Shown: positions 35,218 through 45,784, numbered from the stretch's first letter. The stretch is DNA of 64,000 nucleotides from Dryomyza anilis (GCA_951804985.1 OX638135.1:39220002-39284001); one strand, 5' to 3'. Notes: generated from the letters alone by a model not told the origin. Made by a program: numbers and translations.

Positions 35218-36003
35218 TATATATGTAGAGCAACAAAAAGATCCAGTATTACAAAAACTCATCAAGAGCCCCGAATGTCCATACAAATTAGAACAAGTTT
35301 TAATTCCTACACAAAATTTAAACATTTGGTGTGAGAATTCAGGTATCTAAAATCACAAGACATACCAAATCACCAGTAATCAAAACAGAAATCCCCAAAG
35401 GTAGATTTGAACACATTCATTTGGACATTGTCTTCCCATTACCAATCTGTAACGGATTCAGATATATTTTAACTATTGTAGATAGAAACACACGATGGCC
35501 AGAAGCGTACCCAATCAAAGACATAACTGCTAATACTGTAGCTAACACATTCGTTCGCGAATTCATTTCTCGATTCGGGGTTCCTCTTAAAATCACAAGC
35601 GACCAAGGCACACAGTTTACTTCAACAATATTCTCTGAATTAACAAAATTTCTAGGATGTAAACACATAAGAACATCATCATATCATCCACAAGCTAACG
35701 GTATGGTGAAACGTTTTCACAGACAGTTAAAAGCATCAATTCTAGTTCGCGGTAACTCATTAAATTTGTCTGAGGATTTACCTATTGTTTTCTTAGGTTT
35801 ACGATCTTCTTACAAGGAAGACATTCAAGCAACTTCTGCAGAAATGGTATACCGTCAAAATTTACGACTTCCATATGAACTAATCGTTGGAGCAGAAACT
35901 AAATTTAGCACTACTGAATGTTTGACTAAAATAAAAAAATTCTTTAATAATGTTCGATTAAATTTATCTCATCATGGAACGAAAATATTTTCTCATTCCA
36001 AAA
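35218..36003 (+). pseudogene. pol: G1 copy 3, integrase core (inactive)
   Basis: YVEQQKDPVLQKLIK at 35221 is the linker that normally follows RNase H in CsRn1-like elements, then [15 protein letters not shown]. The His-Cys zinc finger is missing: at about 35340 the reading jumps to [11 protein letters not shown], which normally follows the finger. The DDE core has [11 protein letters not shown] (first Asp), ITSDQGTQF (second Asp) and [16 protein letters not shown], where the third catalytic residue Glu has become Lys (GAA to AAA type change at about 35711). The C-terminal domain is replaced after LSHHGTKIF by LTR sequence. Integrase would insert the DNA copy; this one lacks both finger and catalytic Glu. 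Confidence 0.9.
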
Positions 36004-36064
36004 ATTGTATTCACAAGATATAGACATCGAATAAAAACTCTTATATTAAATTGTAAAAACTATA
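35995..36064 (+). repeat. G1 copy 3, truncated 3' LTR
   Basis: From about TCTCATTCCAAAAATTG to AAAACTATA, the last ~65 bp of the LTR. The junction with integrase lies in an AAATATTTT stretch common to both, suggesting deletion through short homology. The polypurine tract is lost. ACCT follows. Confidence 0.8.
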
Positions 36065-36162
36065 ACCTCAAATGAATTTCAGTTGAGGCTGACTACATTT
36101 GGAAGATGCAAATGAATATTCTTTGAATAACTGCACGCCAAGCTACTATTTTTTTGTGTGTA

Positions 36163-36825
36163 AAGGTATAGATTCAATTTATTTATGTTGCTTCAAGGAT
36201 GAAAGCAAATACGAAAAAAATCAAATATGTGTTTTTAAATATAAATTTGAATTCTTATAACAATTTAAAATCAAAAAAAAAATGAGCTGAAAAAGAAATT
36301 ATATATTTCAAAATAATTTAAAGATTTAATATAATTATGATAATAAGCAATATAATTATAAGAAATAAGATTATTATATAGGTCTTAACTTGGACGGAGC
36401 TAATTTGCTAAAAATTTGTAAAAGATAAAAACAACAAATGCAGTGGTAAATTTATTTTAAATTTATTTTTTTTATAGAAAATCACGAAAAGATAATCACA
36501 TATGTTTACCACGATAATTTGCACTTGTTAAATTATTTAAATTATTGAAAATAATTTCTTTTCGCCATTACTGTGCTTGTGCAATCAATTAATGAAAATT
36601 TGAGTCAAAGCAGCAGGTCAATTCACTTCGTCGTCACGAAAATATCGAGAGAGGTCCAGTGTCAAAAAATACGATCGCATCCACTCATGTAAATGATATG
36701 TCCAACAATGCGATAATTTTCACTCAATACCGGTCTCCATCAATAAACAATTGTTATAGTTAAGACGATAGCTTTCAGCGAGAGAAAGCACACGTACCGA
36801 TCACTCGCGAATTGTGTGCAGTGTG
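36163..36825 (+). repeat. Repeat H, right part
   Basis: AT-rich with GATTCAATTTATTTATGTTGC, ACTTGGACGGAGC, CACATATGTTTACCACG and GAGAGAAAGCACACGTACCG. It matches 44189-44542 in part and 47317-47938 along its length. No gene seen. Confidence 0.65.
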
Positions 36826-36914
36826 CAGTTGGGAAGGTTAGATCACATGGTAAATTTTAAAGTAGGTGTTATTATGATAGTTAGGATTATCAAAATTATA
36901 GTCGGTCTAAGCCG
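36826..36914 (+). mobile_element. mini-me-like element A, copy 7 (left-end fragment)
   Basis: CAGTTGGGAAGGTTAGATC to GTCGGTCTAAGCCG, cut in the middle of the hairpin. Confidence 0.75.
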
Positions 36915-37393
36915 TATGTATTATGTAATTTTTCAGGAATATTTCCGGCCAACACACAGATAAATGGAATATTTCCGGCCAACACACAGATTAATGGAAT
37001 ATTTTGGAAAGTGTATAGCAGTTTGTAAAATTTTGTAGTTTTTTAATGACAGATTTACGGCATATTTTGGAATCGGGCAGTTAAGGCAGACAGCTTGTGA
37101 TACAAACTCCACCTATCTCTTTTTAAAATATGTCGAAAAAATGTTTCTAAACTGTCTCGACAGTTTGATATAGATCTCAAAATATTTAAAACTCGAATTG
37201 TGTATTTTTCAGAATTTTTGTCAAAATACAATGGCGCATATTCGTAGACAATTTAAAGTCAACTTTAAAATAAAAGTTACCCGCTATTTTGGACAATTTT
37301 AACAAAGATTAAAATGTCAAAAAGTTTTTTTTTAAGTCACAAAATTTAAACAAGCGAACAATTAAAAAGGTAATTCACAGAATATTAGTAATC
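36915..37393. repeat. AT-rich stretch with a 30-bp direct repeat
   Basis: GGAATATTTCCGGCCAACAC occurs twice in tandem (36937 and 36967). The rest is AT-rich, with no ORF or known motif, and is not seen elsewhere in the window. Confidence 0.6.
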
Positions 37394-38357
37394 TGGAGAT
37401 AGTTAGTAATTTTTACACAAAGGCGCAATGTAGAAAAGCTCAAAAAGGCGTAAACTATTCAAATAACAATCAAAATTAAAACAGCGCATAACTTACAGAA
37501 TTTTATCGTCTTTACAAGCGCAAAATTATCAAAACAAACACAAAATGAAAATGACGCATATTTACTCTGTAAATGAATTTTTGAAAATTTTGCGCCTTTT
37601 TCTATATTTTGCGATCTTTTGAAGCCGCAAACGTTCTGCATTTTAGGCGCTTTTTCCATTTTGTGTTTATTTTTTTGAACATTTAGCGCGTTTTTCTGTA
37701 GTTTACGGTCTTTTAAAAAAGCCTGAATATTAGGCACATTTGCAATTTTATGCTTTTTTGAAAATTTTGCGCCATTTTCTATATTTTGCGCTCTTCTGTA
37801 GAGGCGCCAAAATTTTGTAAATTAGGCGCATTTGCAATTTTATGCTTTTTTGAACATTTTGCGCCTTTTTCTACATATTGCGCCCTTCTATAGAGGCGCA
37901 AACATTTTGTAAATTAGGCGCATTTGCAATTTTATGCTTTTTTGAACATTTTGCGCCTTTCTCTATATTTTGCGCTCTTCGGTAGAGGCGCAAAAATTTT
38001 GTAAATTAGGCGCATTTGCAATTTTATGCTTTTTTGAACATTTTGCGCCTTTTTCTGTGTTTTGCGCCCTTCTGTAGAGGTGGAAAATTTGCAATTTTAT
38101 GATTTTTTGCAAATTTTGCGCCATTCTATGTATTTTTCGCCTTTCTATAGAGGCGCAGAAATTTTGTAAATAAGGCGCATTTGCAATTTTATGCTTTTTT
38201 GAACATTTTGCGCCTTTTTTCTATATGTTGCGCCCTTCAGTAGAGGTGGAAAATTTGCAATTTTATGATTTTTGCAAATTTTGCGCCTTTCTCTATAGTT
38301 TCTGCTCTTTTTAAAAAGCGCAAAGTTTCGAATATTAGGAGCATTTTTTTCATGTCA
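37394..38357. repeat. 92-bp GCGC-rich minisatellite, array 2
   Basis: Head plus array with the same unit order as array 1 (AGGCGCAT-type phrases near 37733, 37826, 37918, 38010, 38173). A small deletion near 37578 removes part of the T-run. It opens the second copy of block D. Confidence 0.9.
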
Positions 38358-38815
38358 TGAATTTCGATTTTTTTTTGTTGAACCACAAGTCGTTTCATCG
38401 GAAACCATTATTTTCATGTATTTGAGCATGAGTCAATATATATTTTACCAAAAAAGTTTACCTAAGCACGTATACAGTAAAATTGATCTGTAGATATACA
38501 TTTTATATGAGGTATTTGAACATAAGTGGTCGGTTTTAAGGTCACAATAGACCGATCATGCGAATTGTTCAGACAGCTTAGATATATAAGTAATCTAAAT
38601 CTAAAGTTCCATTGCTCTAGCTCTTCTACTTTTCTGTAATAGTGATTTCAACAGACAGACAGAGGGACAGACAGACGGACATCACTAAATCGACTCAGGA
38701 GATCATGTTGATATAGAATATATATATACTTTTCCATACCGGAGATGCTTCCTTCTGGGTGTTACAAACGGCGTACCAAACTGAATATACCCTTTCACTC
38801 TTAATGTAGGGTATA
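38358..38815 (+). mobile_element. mini-me-like element A, copy 8 (5' truncated)
   Basis: Same truncation point as copy 1 (after CATGTCATGAATTTCG), ending GTAGGGTATA. The GACA tract near 38653 reads GACAGAGGGACAGACAGACG, with a different unit order from copy 1. Confidence 0.75.
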
Positions 38816-38858
38816 ACGAGTGGGGAAAGCTAGGTCAGATGAGTAAGTTCCGTCACAT

Positions 38859-39228
38859 GGGCGGACTTTTATAGTCGGCCAGGCCCGATGGAATACCCTA
38901 ATACATACACTCTGGGTGGATATATTAGTGGTACAATTTTGTAGGATAATTTTCAATTATTTACGATTAAAATTTCCACTACATAAAATCGGTAAACAAT
39001 GAAAATATTCAAATGTGGGCGGATGACGCCCATTTTTGGAACATATATTTTTAGACAATGTGTATTAAATTTTAGAAATATATATGTAATACTTTTCGAG
39101 TTATTGGTTCCTAAATAGTAATATATAATTGAGTTGTATGGGAGGTGGACGTGTCAATTTTGCTCAAATCCAAACTCCGAACCATTTTTTTGCTAAAACG
39201 TATTGAAACCAAATTTCATTACATTCTG
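38859..39228 (+). mobile_element. mini-me-like element B, copy 3 (3' truncated)
   Basis: Starts GGCGGACTTTTATAGTCGG and is cut at ACATTCTGA (39228), where the minisatellite head (GAAAAGCTCAAAAAGG) starts again. The junction marks a tandem duplication of block D. Confidence 0.75.
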
Positions 39229-40368
39229 AGAAAAGCTCAAAAAGGCGTAAACTATTCAAATAACAATCAAAATTAAAACAGCGCATAACTTACAGAATTT
39301 TATCGTCTTTACAAGCGCAAAATTATCAAAACAAACACAAAATGAAAATGACGCATATTTACTCTGTAAATGATTTTTGTTTTTTTTTTTGAAAATTTGG
39401 CGCCTTTTTCTATATTTTGCGATCTTTTTAAAAGCCGCAAACATTCTGCATTTTAGGCGCTTTTTCCATTTTGTGTTTATTTTTTTGAACATTTAGCGCG
39501 TTTTTCTGTAGTTTACGGTCTTTTAAAAAAGCCTGAATATTAGGCTCATTTGCAATTTTATGCTTTTTTGAAAATTTTGCGCCATTTTCTATATTTTGCG
39601 CTCTTCTGTAGAGGCGCCAAAATTTTGTAAATTAGGCGCATTTGCAATTTTATGCTTTTTTGAACATTTTGCGCCTTTCTCTATATTTTGCGCTCTTCGG
39701 TAGAGGCGCAAAAATTTTGTAAATTAGGCGCATTTGCAATTTTATGCTTTTTTGAACATTTTGCGCCTTTTTCTGTGTTTTGCGCCCTTCTGTACAGGTG
39801 GAAAAATTGCAATTTTATGATTTTTTGCAAATTTTGTGCCATTCTATGTATTTTGCGCCTTTCTATAGAGGCGCAGAAATTTTGTAAATAAGGCGCATTT
39901 GCAATTTTATGCTTTTTTGAACATTTTGCGCCTTTGCAATTTTGTGCTTTTTTGAACATTTTGCGCCTTTCTCTACATTTTGCGCCCTTCTATAGAGGCG
40001 CAAAAATTTTGTAAATTAGGCGCATTTGCAATTTTATGCTTTTTTGAACATTTTGCGCCTTTTTCTGTGTTTTGTGCCCTTCTGTAGAAGTGGAAAATTT
40101 GCAATTTTATGATTTTTTTGCATATTTTGCGCTATTCTATGTATTTTGCGCCTTTCTATAGAGTCGCAAAAATTTTGTAAATAAGGCGCATTTGCAATTT
40201 TATGCTTTTTTGAACATTTTGCTCCTTTTTCTATATGTTGCGCCCTTCAGTAGAGGTGGAAAATTTGCAATTTTATGATTTTTGCAAATTTTGCGCCTTT
40301 CTCTATAGTTTCTGCTCTTTTTAAAAAGCGCAAAGTTTCGAATATTAGGAGCATTTTTTTCATGTCAT
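39229..40368. repeat. 92-bp GCGC-rich minisatellite, array 3 (expanded)
   Basis: Same family with about three more units than arrays 1 and 2. A rearranged short unit near 39915-39960 (GCGCCTTTGCAATTTTGTGC) marks the extra block. Confidence 0.9.
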
Positions 40369-40794
40369 GAATTTCGATTTTTTTTTGTTGAACCACAAGT
40401 CGTTTCATCGGAGACCATTATTTTCATGTATTTGAGCATGAGTCAATATATATTTTATCAGAAAAAGTTTACCTAAGCACGTATACAGTAAAATTGATCT
40501 GTAGATATACATTTTATATGTGGTATTTGAACATAAGTGGTCGGTTTTAAGGTCACAATAGACCGATCATGCGAATTGTTCAGACAGCTTAAATATATAA
40601 TAATATATAGCTTTTCTACTTTTTCTGTAATAGTGATTTCAACAGACAGACAGACGGACATCACTAAATCGACTCAGGAGATCATGCTGATCAAGAATAT
40701 ATATATACTTTTCCATACCGGAGATGCTTCCTTCTGGGTGTTACAAACGGCGTACCAAACTGAATATACCCTTTCACTCTTAATGTAGGGTATA
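40369..40794 (+). mobile_element. mini-me-like element A, copy 9 (5' truncated)
   Basis: As copy 1 but with a roughly 30-bp deletion near 40600 (AAATATATAATAATATATAGC). Shortest GACA tract of the set (ACAGACAGACAGACGGACAT). Confidence 0.75.
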
Positions 40795-40837
40795 ACGAGT
40801 GGGGAAAGCTAGGTCAGATGGGTAAGTTCCGTCACAT

Positions 40838-41391
40838 GGGCGGACTTTTATAGTCGGCCAGGCCCGATGAAATACCCTACACTCTGGGTGGATGTATTAG
40901 TGGTATAATTTTGTAGGATAATTTTCAATTATTTTCGATTAAAATTTCCACTACATAAAATCGGTAAACAATGAAAATATTCAAATGTGGGCGGATGACG
41001 CCCATTTTTGGAACATATATTTTTAGACAATGTGTATTAAATTTTAGAAATATATATGTAATACTTTTCGAGTTATTGGTTCCTAAATAGTAATATATAA
41101 GTGAGTTGTATGGGAGGTGGACGTGTCAATTTTGCTCAAATCCAAACTCCGAACCATTTTTTTGCTAAAACGTATTGAAACCAAATTTCATTACATTCTG
41201 ACCATTATTTTTCAAGGTAACTTGAAAAATAATGGTCAGACAGCAAGACAGACGGACATGGCTAAACGGACTCGGGTAGTGATGGTGATCAATAATATAT
41301 ATACTTTTTACATACCGGACACGCTTCCTAAGGGGCGTTACAATATATGCACAAAGTTAATATACTCTGTTCCTCATAGGTGTAGGGTATA
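40838..41391 (+). mobile_element. mini-me-like element B, copy 4
   Basis: Nearly identical to B copy 1 (1474-2027), followed by the same T8 start. Part of the block D duplication. Confidence 0.75.
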
Positions 41392-41961
41392 AACACTAGG
41401 GTGTCACTTATTTGTTAACACCCATGTCTCACCCCCTAGGATTGTTTATTAGGACTCAAAAATAAGGTGTGCACATTTTTTTTGAACTAGAACAACGGGA
41501 ACACGTTCCGCATTGACATTGAAAATTGTACTAGGAGGTGCATTTGTACTAGGAGTCAAAATTAAGAATATTTCAAAACAATATTTCGAGTAAGCAATCA
41601 TGTAGAACTGTTTGCGAAAAAAAATTATATGTAAATGGATTTTCGATAATTTTCCGTGTTATCGATTTTTTTATACAGCAGTAAACACATATAAATCAAA
41701 TGATAATTTTTTAAAATATACACACAAAATATTAACACAACATTTTTTTACCAATTGAATGGAATCTAATTAAGCTTTTAAAAGGTTGGCATCCTTAAAA
41801 TATTTTCCTGGGTTTTTAAGTATTTATTGCTGTATATCGATAATTCGGAAAATTATCGAAATATCGAAAATCAGATTACATATATATTTTTTTTCGTAAA
41901 CAGTCCTAGAAGATTGCTTACTAAAAATATTGTTTTGGAATATTCTACAATTCGACTTCTA

Positions 41962-43107
41962 CACCCAGGGAAAAAACATTGTAAATCCGTTATCATTCAT
42001 AGTAAATTCGTTATATATCTTAACGATATGAAGTCAAATTTAGTTATAGTAAAAACATTATTTTTCATAGCAATTTTTTAAAATTGTCAAATGTCACAAA
42101 TTTACTATGTTTAATTTGAATTTACTATGTACAATAATGTTTTTTGTTTACAATCTGCTGTATATAAATTTACTATGTTTAATAATATTTTGAATTCAAA
42201 TATAAAAGAATGGAAAGATTCACATTTAGGATTATTTTTATTTATGGTATTTTAATTCGAAACAAATATATTAGCATATATTCACACAATTTGACTACAA
42301 TGCGACGTCGGAAAAGTCAACGTCGTCCGCCAAAGCGTGGCTGTTGTCCATCTCGCAATTTCAGCATCTGCAAGAAATTCGCAGGGGCGTAACCTGGAAT
42401 TGAGTTGATGCAACGGTTACTCTTCGGTATGCCGGATGGTTCGGCTACTGTGGCTCACGGATTCGTAGAGGCGGCAACAGAGGCGGCACAGTCAGTCATC
42501 GAAAGGTGTTACTACAACATGAAAAATAAATTTAAAGATTTAATTTATTTAGTGATCCATTACCCGCAGTTGGACGTCGGACATTTTCCAAAAGCGACGA
42601 TAATGTCAAAGAAAATAATCGCTGCTAATCGCCTCGCAATGCAAGCGTCTTTAACACATTATCGCTGGCCGCAGCGACTCGCTGATGCAGCTGCCGCCCT
42701 TTGGTATCGGCGGATGCTTTTGCAGACTTTACTCGTCCTTACAGATTCGACTACCGTGTCTCCTTTACACTCATCACCGGTGGCGGCACCAGCGGGCATC
42801 AGTAATCCTAATAATATTAGAGACATCCACCATAACAAATGTCGTGTTGCCGCCAGCAGGTACATGTAAAAATATAATTATTTAAATATATTTAATTAAT
42901 TTTGTGATGTTAAACAATTTTTTTAAATGACAAAAGAATAAACAGACAGCTAATTTCGAGAAATTCATACAATTTACTATGAAATATTAATGATCAAACC
43001 AATTCATAGTAAATTTACTAAAAACGCTAACAATTATAAAATGTTGTTGTGCATAGTAAAAATATATGAAACGTAGTAAAAATTTCGATATACTTTTTCC
43101 CTGGGTG
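41962..43107 (+). mobile_element. TA-flanked TIR element P with GC-rich cargo, copy 2
   Basis: CACCCAGGGAAAAA and TTTTTCCCTGGGTG ends, TA on both sides, 1146 bp. It keeps about 50 bp near 42265-42315 that copy 1 lost, including the ATG of the cargo ORF. Confidence 0.85.
42300..42869 (+). pseudogene. Cargo ORF of element P, copy 2 (in-frame stop)
   Basis: Starts at the ATG at 42300 with MRRRKSQRRPPKRG, then a Cys pair and ICKKFAGA. A TAA at 42390 stands where copy 1 has CAA (Gln). Beyond it the frame stays open to 42869, as in copy 1. The undamaged form would be about 189 residues, with a basic N-terminus and an alanine-rich centre. I find no family. The opposite strand at 42659-42865 has a hydrophobic start that looks like a signal peptide, but nothing supports it as a gene. 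Confidence 0.4.
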
Positions 43108-43220
43108 TAGTACAAATTACAGTACAATTTTCAATGTCATTGCGGCACGTGTTCCAGTTTTTCAAATTTAAAATATTTTGCATATCTTATTTTTTGTCTC
43201 TAATAAACAATTCTAGGCAG

Positions 43221-43549
43221 TTTGGCTTAGGAGTTTGGCTTGGGTAAAATTTTGTGCCTTTTTTTGGGTTTAACGCTATGTGCTTAATAAAATATTTTGA
43301 TTTATATATTATTTTCAGTTTTTTATAATAACAACAAAAACATAATTTTAAAAATATAAGAATTTCCAAATTATTAATGTTAATCATATTTGTTTTTCAT
43401 GAAAAATATTATTTTGTTTAGTGTCCGAGTTTGGCTTGGATCCACTGTAAATGACGACTGAAATTCGACCAGTAGATCTACTGCAAATATAAAAAGATCC
43501 AAAGCAGTCATGTTGGATTGAATTTAAAAGAAAACCAAAAAAAAAAAAA
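43221..43549 (+). repeat. Repeat H segment, block D copy 2 (empty F site)
   Basis: Parallel to 3804-4132, with TAACGCTATGTGC uninterrupted near 43272-43284. No gene. Confidence 0.65.
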
Positions 43550-44188
43550 CAGTTGGGAAGGTTATATCACATGGGAAATTGATAGTTAGGATTATCAAAA
43601 TAATAGTCGGTCTTAGCCGACTATAAATACCCTACACATATGTGTGGTTATCATTCTAAGTAGTATATAGGTCACCAGGTATACGAATCTTGAAAATAAC
43701 TACAAACTTTCAATCGCTGAAGAATTTCCATTCATTTGATACCCATATTTACAAATGGGTAGGTGTACCGAATTTCACTTTTTTTTTGGAGCCACAAGTC
43801 GTTTCGCCGGAAACCATTATTTTCATGTATTTGAGCATGAGTTAATATATATTTGACCAAAAAAAGTTTTCCTAAGCACGTATACAGTAAAATTGATCTG
43901 TACATATAAATTTTTTACGAGGTATTTGAACATAAATATATAAGTAATCTAAATCTAAAATTTCATTGCTCTAGCACTTCTATTTTTTCTGTAATCATGA
44001 TTTCAACAGACAGACGGACAGACAGACAGACGGACAGACAGACAGACAGACGGACATCGCTAAATCGACTCAGGAGGTCATGCTGATCAGGAATATATAT
44101 ACTTTTCCATACCGGAGATGCTTCCTTATGGGTGTTACAAACAGCGTACCAAACAGAATATACCCTTTCACTTTTAGCGTAGGGTATA
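43550..44188 (+). mobile_element. mini-me-like element A, copy 10
   Basis: CAGTTGGGAAGG to GTAGGGTATAA, with small deletions (near 43580 and 43932). It has the longest GACA/GACG tract in the window (44006-44055). The flank resumes with TTAAAATTCAGC. The uninterrupted site at 14010-14030 shows no duplicated target. Confidence 0.8.
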
Positions 44189-44542
44189 ATTAAAATTCAG
44201 CATAAATAATCAACAGTAAAAGTATATATTCAATTTATTTATTTTGCTTCAAGGATGAAAGCAAACACGAAAAAAATCATATAAGTGATTTCAAATATAA
44301 ATTAGAATTGTTATAACAATTTAAAATCAAAAAAAATGTGCTGAAAAAGAAATTAAATATTTCAAATATTTCAAATTTCAAATATTTCAATATAATTTAA
44401 AGATTTAATATAATTATGATAATAAACGATATAATTATAAGAAATAAGAATATTATATAGGGCTAAACTTGGACGGAACTAATTTGCTAAAAATTTGTTA
44501 AAAATAAAAACAACAAATGTACTGGTAAATTTATTTTAAATT
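44189..44542 (+). repeat. Repeat H, middle part with empty F site
   Basis: AATAATCAACAGTAAAAGTATATATTC at 44208-44234 is the unoccupied form of the 23722 and 36161 F site. It is AT-rich and has a local duplication of CAAATATTTCAAAT near 44358-44390. No gene. Confidence 0.65.
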
Positions 44543-45169
44543 TACAGACAGGCAGACGGAAATCGCTAAAGGAGATCATGCTGATCAAGAATATATATAC
44601 TTTTCCATACCGGAGAGAGTGAAAGGGTGTATTCAGTTTGGTACGCCGTTTGTAACACCCTGAAAAAAGCATCTCCGGTATGGAAAAGTATATATATTCT
44701 TGATCAGCATGAGTCGATTTAGCGATGTCCGTCTGTCCATCTGTCCGTCTGTCCATCTGTCCGTCTGTCCTTCTGTCTGTCTGTTGAAATCACAATTACA
44801 GAAAAAGTTGAAGAGCTAGAGCAATGAAACTTTAAATTTACATTACTTATATATCTAAGCTGTCTGAACAAAAAAATTGGACTGATCGGTCTATTGTGAC
44901 CTGAGAACCGACCACTTATGTTCAAATACCTCATATAAAATTTACATCTACAAATCAATTCTTCTTCAGGGATGGAAAGTTTGTAGTTATGTTCAGGATT
45001 CGTATACCCGGTGACCTATATACCACTTTAAATAGTAAACACACATGTGTAGGGTATTTATAGTCGGCTTAGACCGAATATAATTTTGATAATCCTAACT
45101 ATCATAATAACGCATACTATAAAATGTCCCTACTTTAAAATTTCCCATGTGATCTAACCTTCCCAACTG
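44543..45169 (-). mobile_element. mini-me-like element A, copy 11 (inverted fusion)
   Basis: 44543-44612 is a forward A end (ACAGACAGGCAGACGGAAATC to CATACCGGAGA-like). It turns directly into a reverse A that continues to CCTTCCCAACTG at 45169. The two form a small fold-back around 44612. An inner piece of the reverse A (about 44955, from the ATCAATT stretch to TTCTTCAGGG) is deleted. Confidence 0.7.
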
Positions 45170-45343
45170 GTTTGGCTTATTTTCTATTTGTTGGTTAGTT
45201 TTAAAACGTTTTATAATATCATGAACAGTAGAGTGACTTTTAGTGACAATCTTTGATATATTCCGAACCGATTTTCCATCTTTTGAATGCTGAATAACCA
45301 ATTTTCTCATCTCAATACTTTTTTGGCCACTTTGTCTGTCCAT
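45170..45343 (-). pseudogene. Tc1-like transposase N-terminal part, copy 2
   Basis: From the ATG at 45343: MDRQSGQKSIEMRKLVIQ, HSKDGKSVRNISKIVTKSHS, TVHDIIKRFKTNQQIENKPN, an uninterrupted paired-type helix-turn-helix of a Tc1-like transposase (about 58 residues). The frame then runs into A sequence at CCAAACCAG/TTGGGAAGG. The catalytic half found at 4836-5504 in block D1 is absent here, because the sequence beyond A copy 11 is repeat H. It could still encode a DNA-binding fragment if transcribed, which is speculation. Confidence 0.75.
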
Positions 45344-45419
45344 TTTGATTTTATAATATTTTGGTTTCAATTAATTAATTAAAAATTTTACTATTCGGGA
45401 TATTCCGTTATCACACAAT

Positions 45420-45784
45420 GGCTGCATTCAGCGACCTCAGCAGTTGTGGAACTGTTGAGTGTATTTATCTTGAATGGCATTCTACCATCAACATGTTTAC
45501 TGAGCGGTCGTCATATTTTCCAGCATGAAATTTTTACGCTACATTTACGCTGCCTTTGTTATCAATGAATTCGATGACATTTTAACGCGAAGATTTATAA
45601 ACAAAAATGAAATTTAGATTGGAAAACTATTTTTTCAATCATTTAAAGAGTGTTATGTAATCTTAATAAAATATTAGTATTAAATTCTTTTGTAAATTGA
45701 TAGATGAGGTATCGGTGCATTCAATAAAAGTGGGCGATTAGTTAGTGAGCAGTCTCGCAGCTGTTGAGGTCGCTGAATTCAGCC
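45420..45784. mobile_element. 365-bp MITE M, copy 2
   Basis: GGCTGCATTCAGCGACCTCA and GAGGTCGCTGAATTCAGCC ends, AAT on both sides. Same length as copy 1 and same neighbours, so a duplicate. Confidence 0.7.

Larger units (their letters stand above)
24478..36064 (+). mobile_element. Ty3/gypsy element G1, copy 3 (CsRn1/Kabuki type) split by AATAT satellite
   Basis: The element runs from a complete 5' LTR to a truncated 3' LTR and is flanked by the 4-bp duplication ACCT (24474-24477 and 36065-36068). Order: LTR, leader, gag fragment, protease, reverse transcriptase, RNase H, 8.1-kb satellite, integrase core, LTR end. Without the satellite it is only about 3.5 kb, so gag, the integrase zinc finger, the integrase tail and most of the 3' LTR are deleted. 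The CHCC Gag finger and the RT wording place it near CsRn1/Kabuki (family knowledge). The copy is inactive. Confidence 0.88.
23724..36160 (-). mobile_element. TA-flanked element F, unit 3 copy b (split by G1)
   Basis: Both ends are present: CACACAAAGAACGAATC at 23724 after TA, and CTACTATTTTTTTGTGTG ending at 36160 before TA. Without G1 it would be about 0.85 kb. The empty site is at 44210-44235, where CAACAGTAAAAGTATATATTC runs uninterrupted. Coding for a transposase is absent. Confidence 0.8.
41398..43220 (+). mobile_element. Foldback element T8, copy 2 (right end lost, interrupted by P)
   Basis: Same structure and same missing right terminus as copy 1, with P inserted at the identical TA. 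It is a duplicate of copy 1, not an independent insertion. Confidence 0.75.

Noticed and set aside
26974..35325. Minus-strand ORF of 2783 codons (Tyr-Tyr-Ile-Ile-Leu repeats)
   Set aside because: It is a by-product of the AATAT array: the repeat ATATT has no stop in any frame on this strand.
42659..42865. Minus-strand ORF in element P with a signal-peptide-like hydrophobic start
   Set aside because: It overlaps the longer plus-strand frame, is short, and shows no family resemblance or preserved start context.
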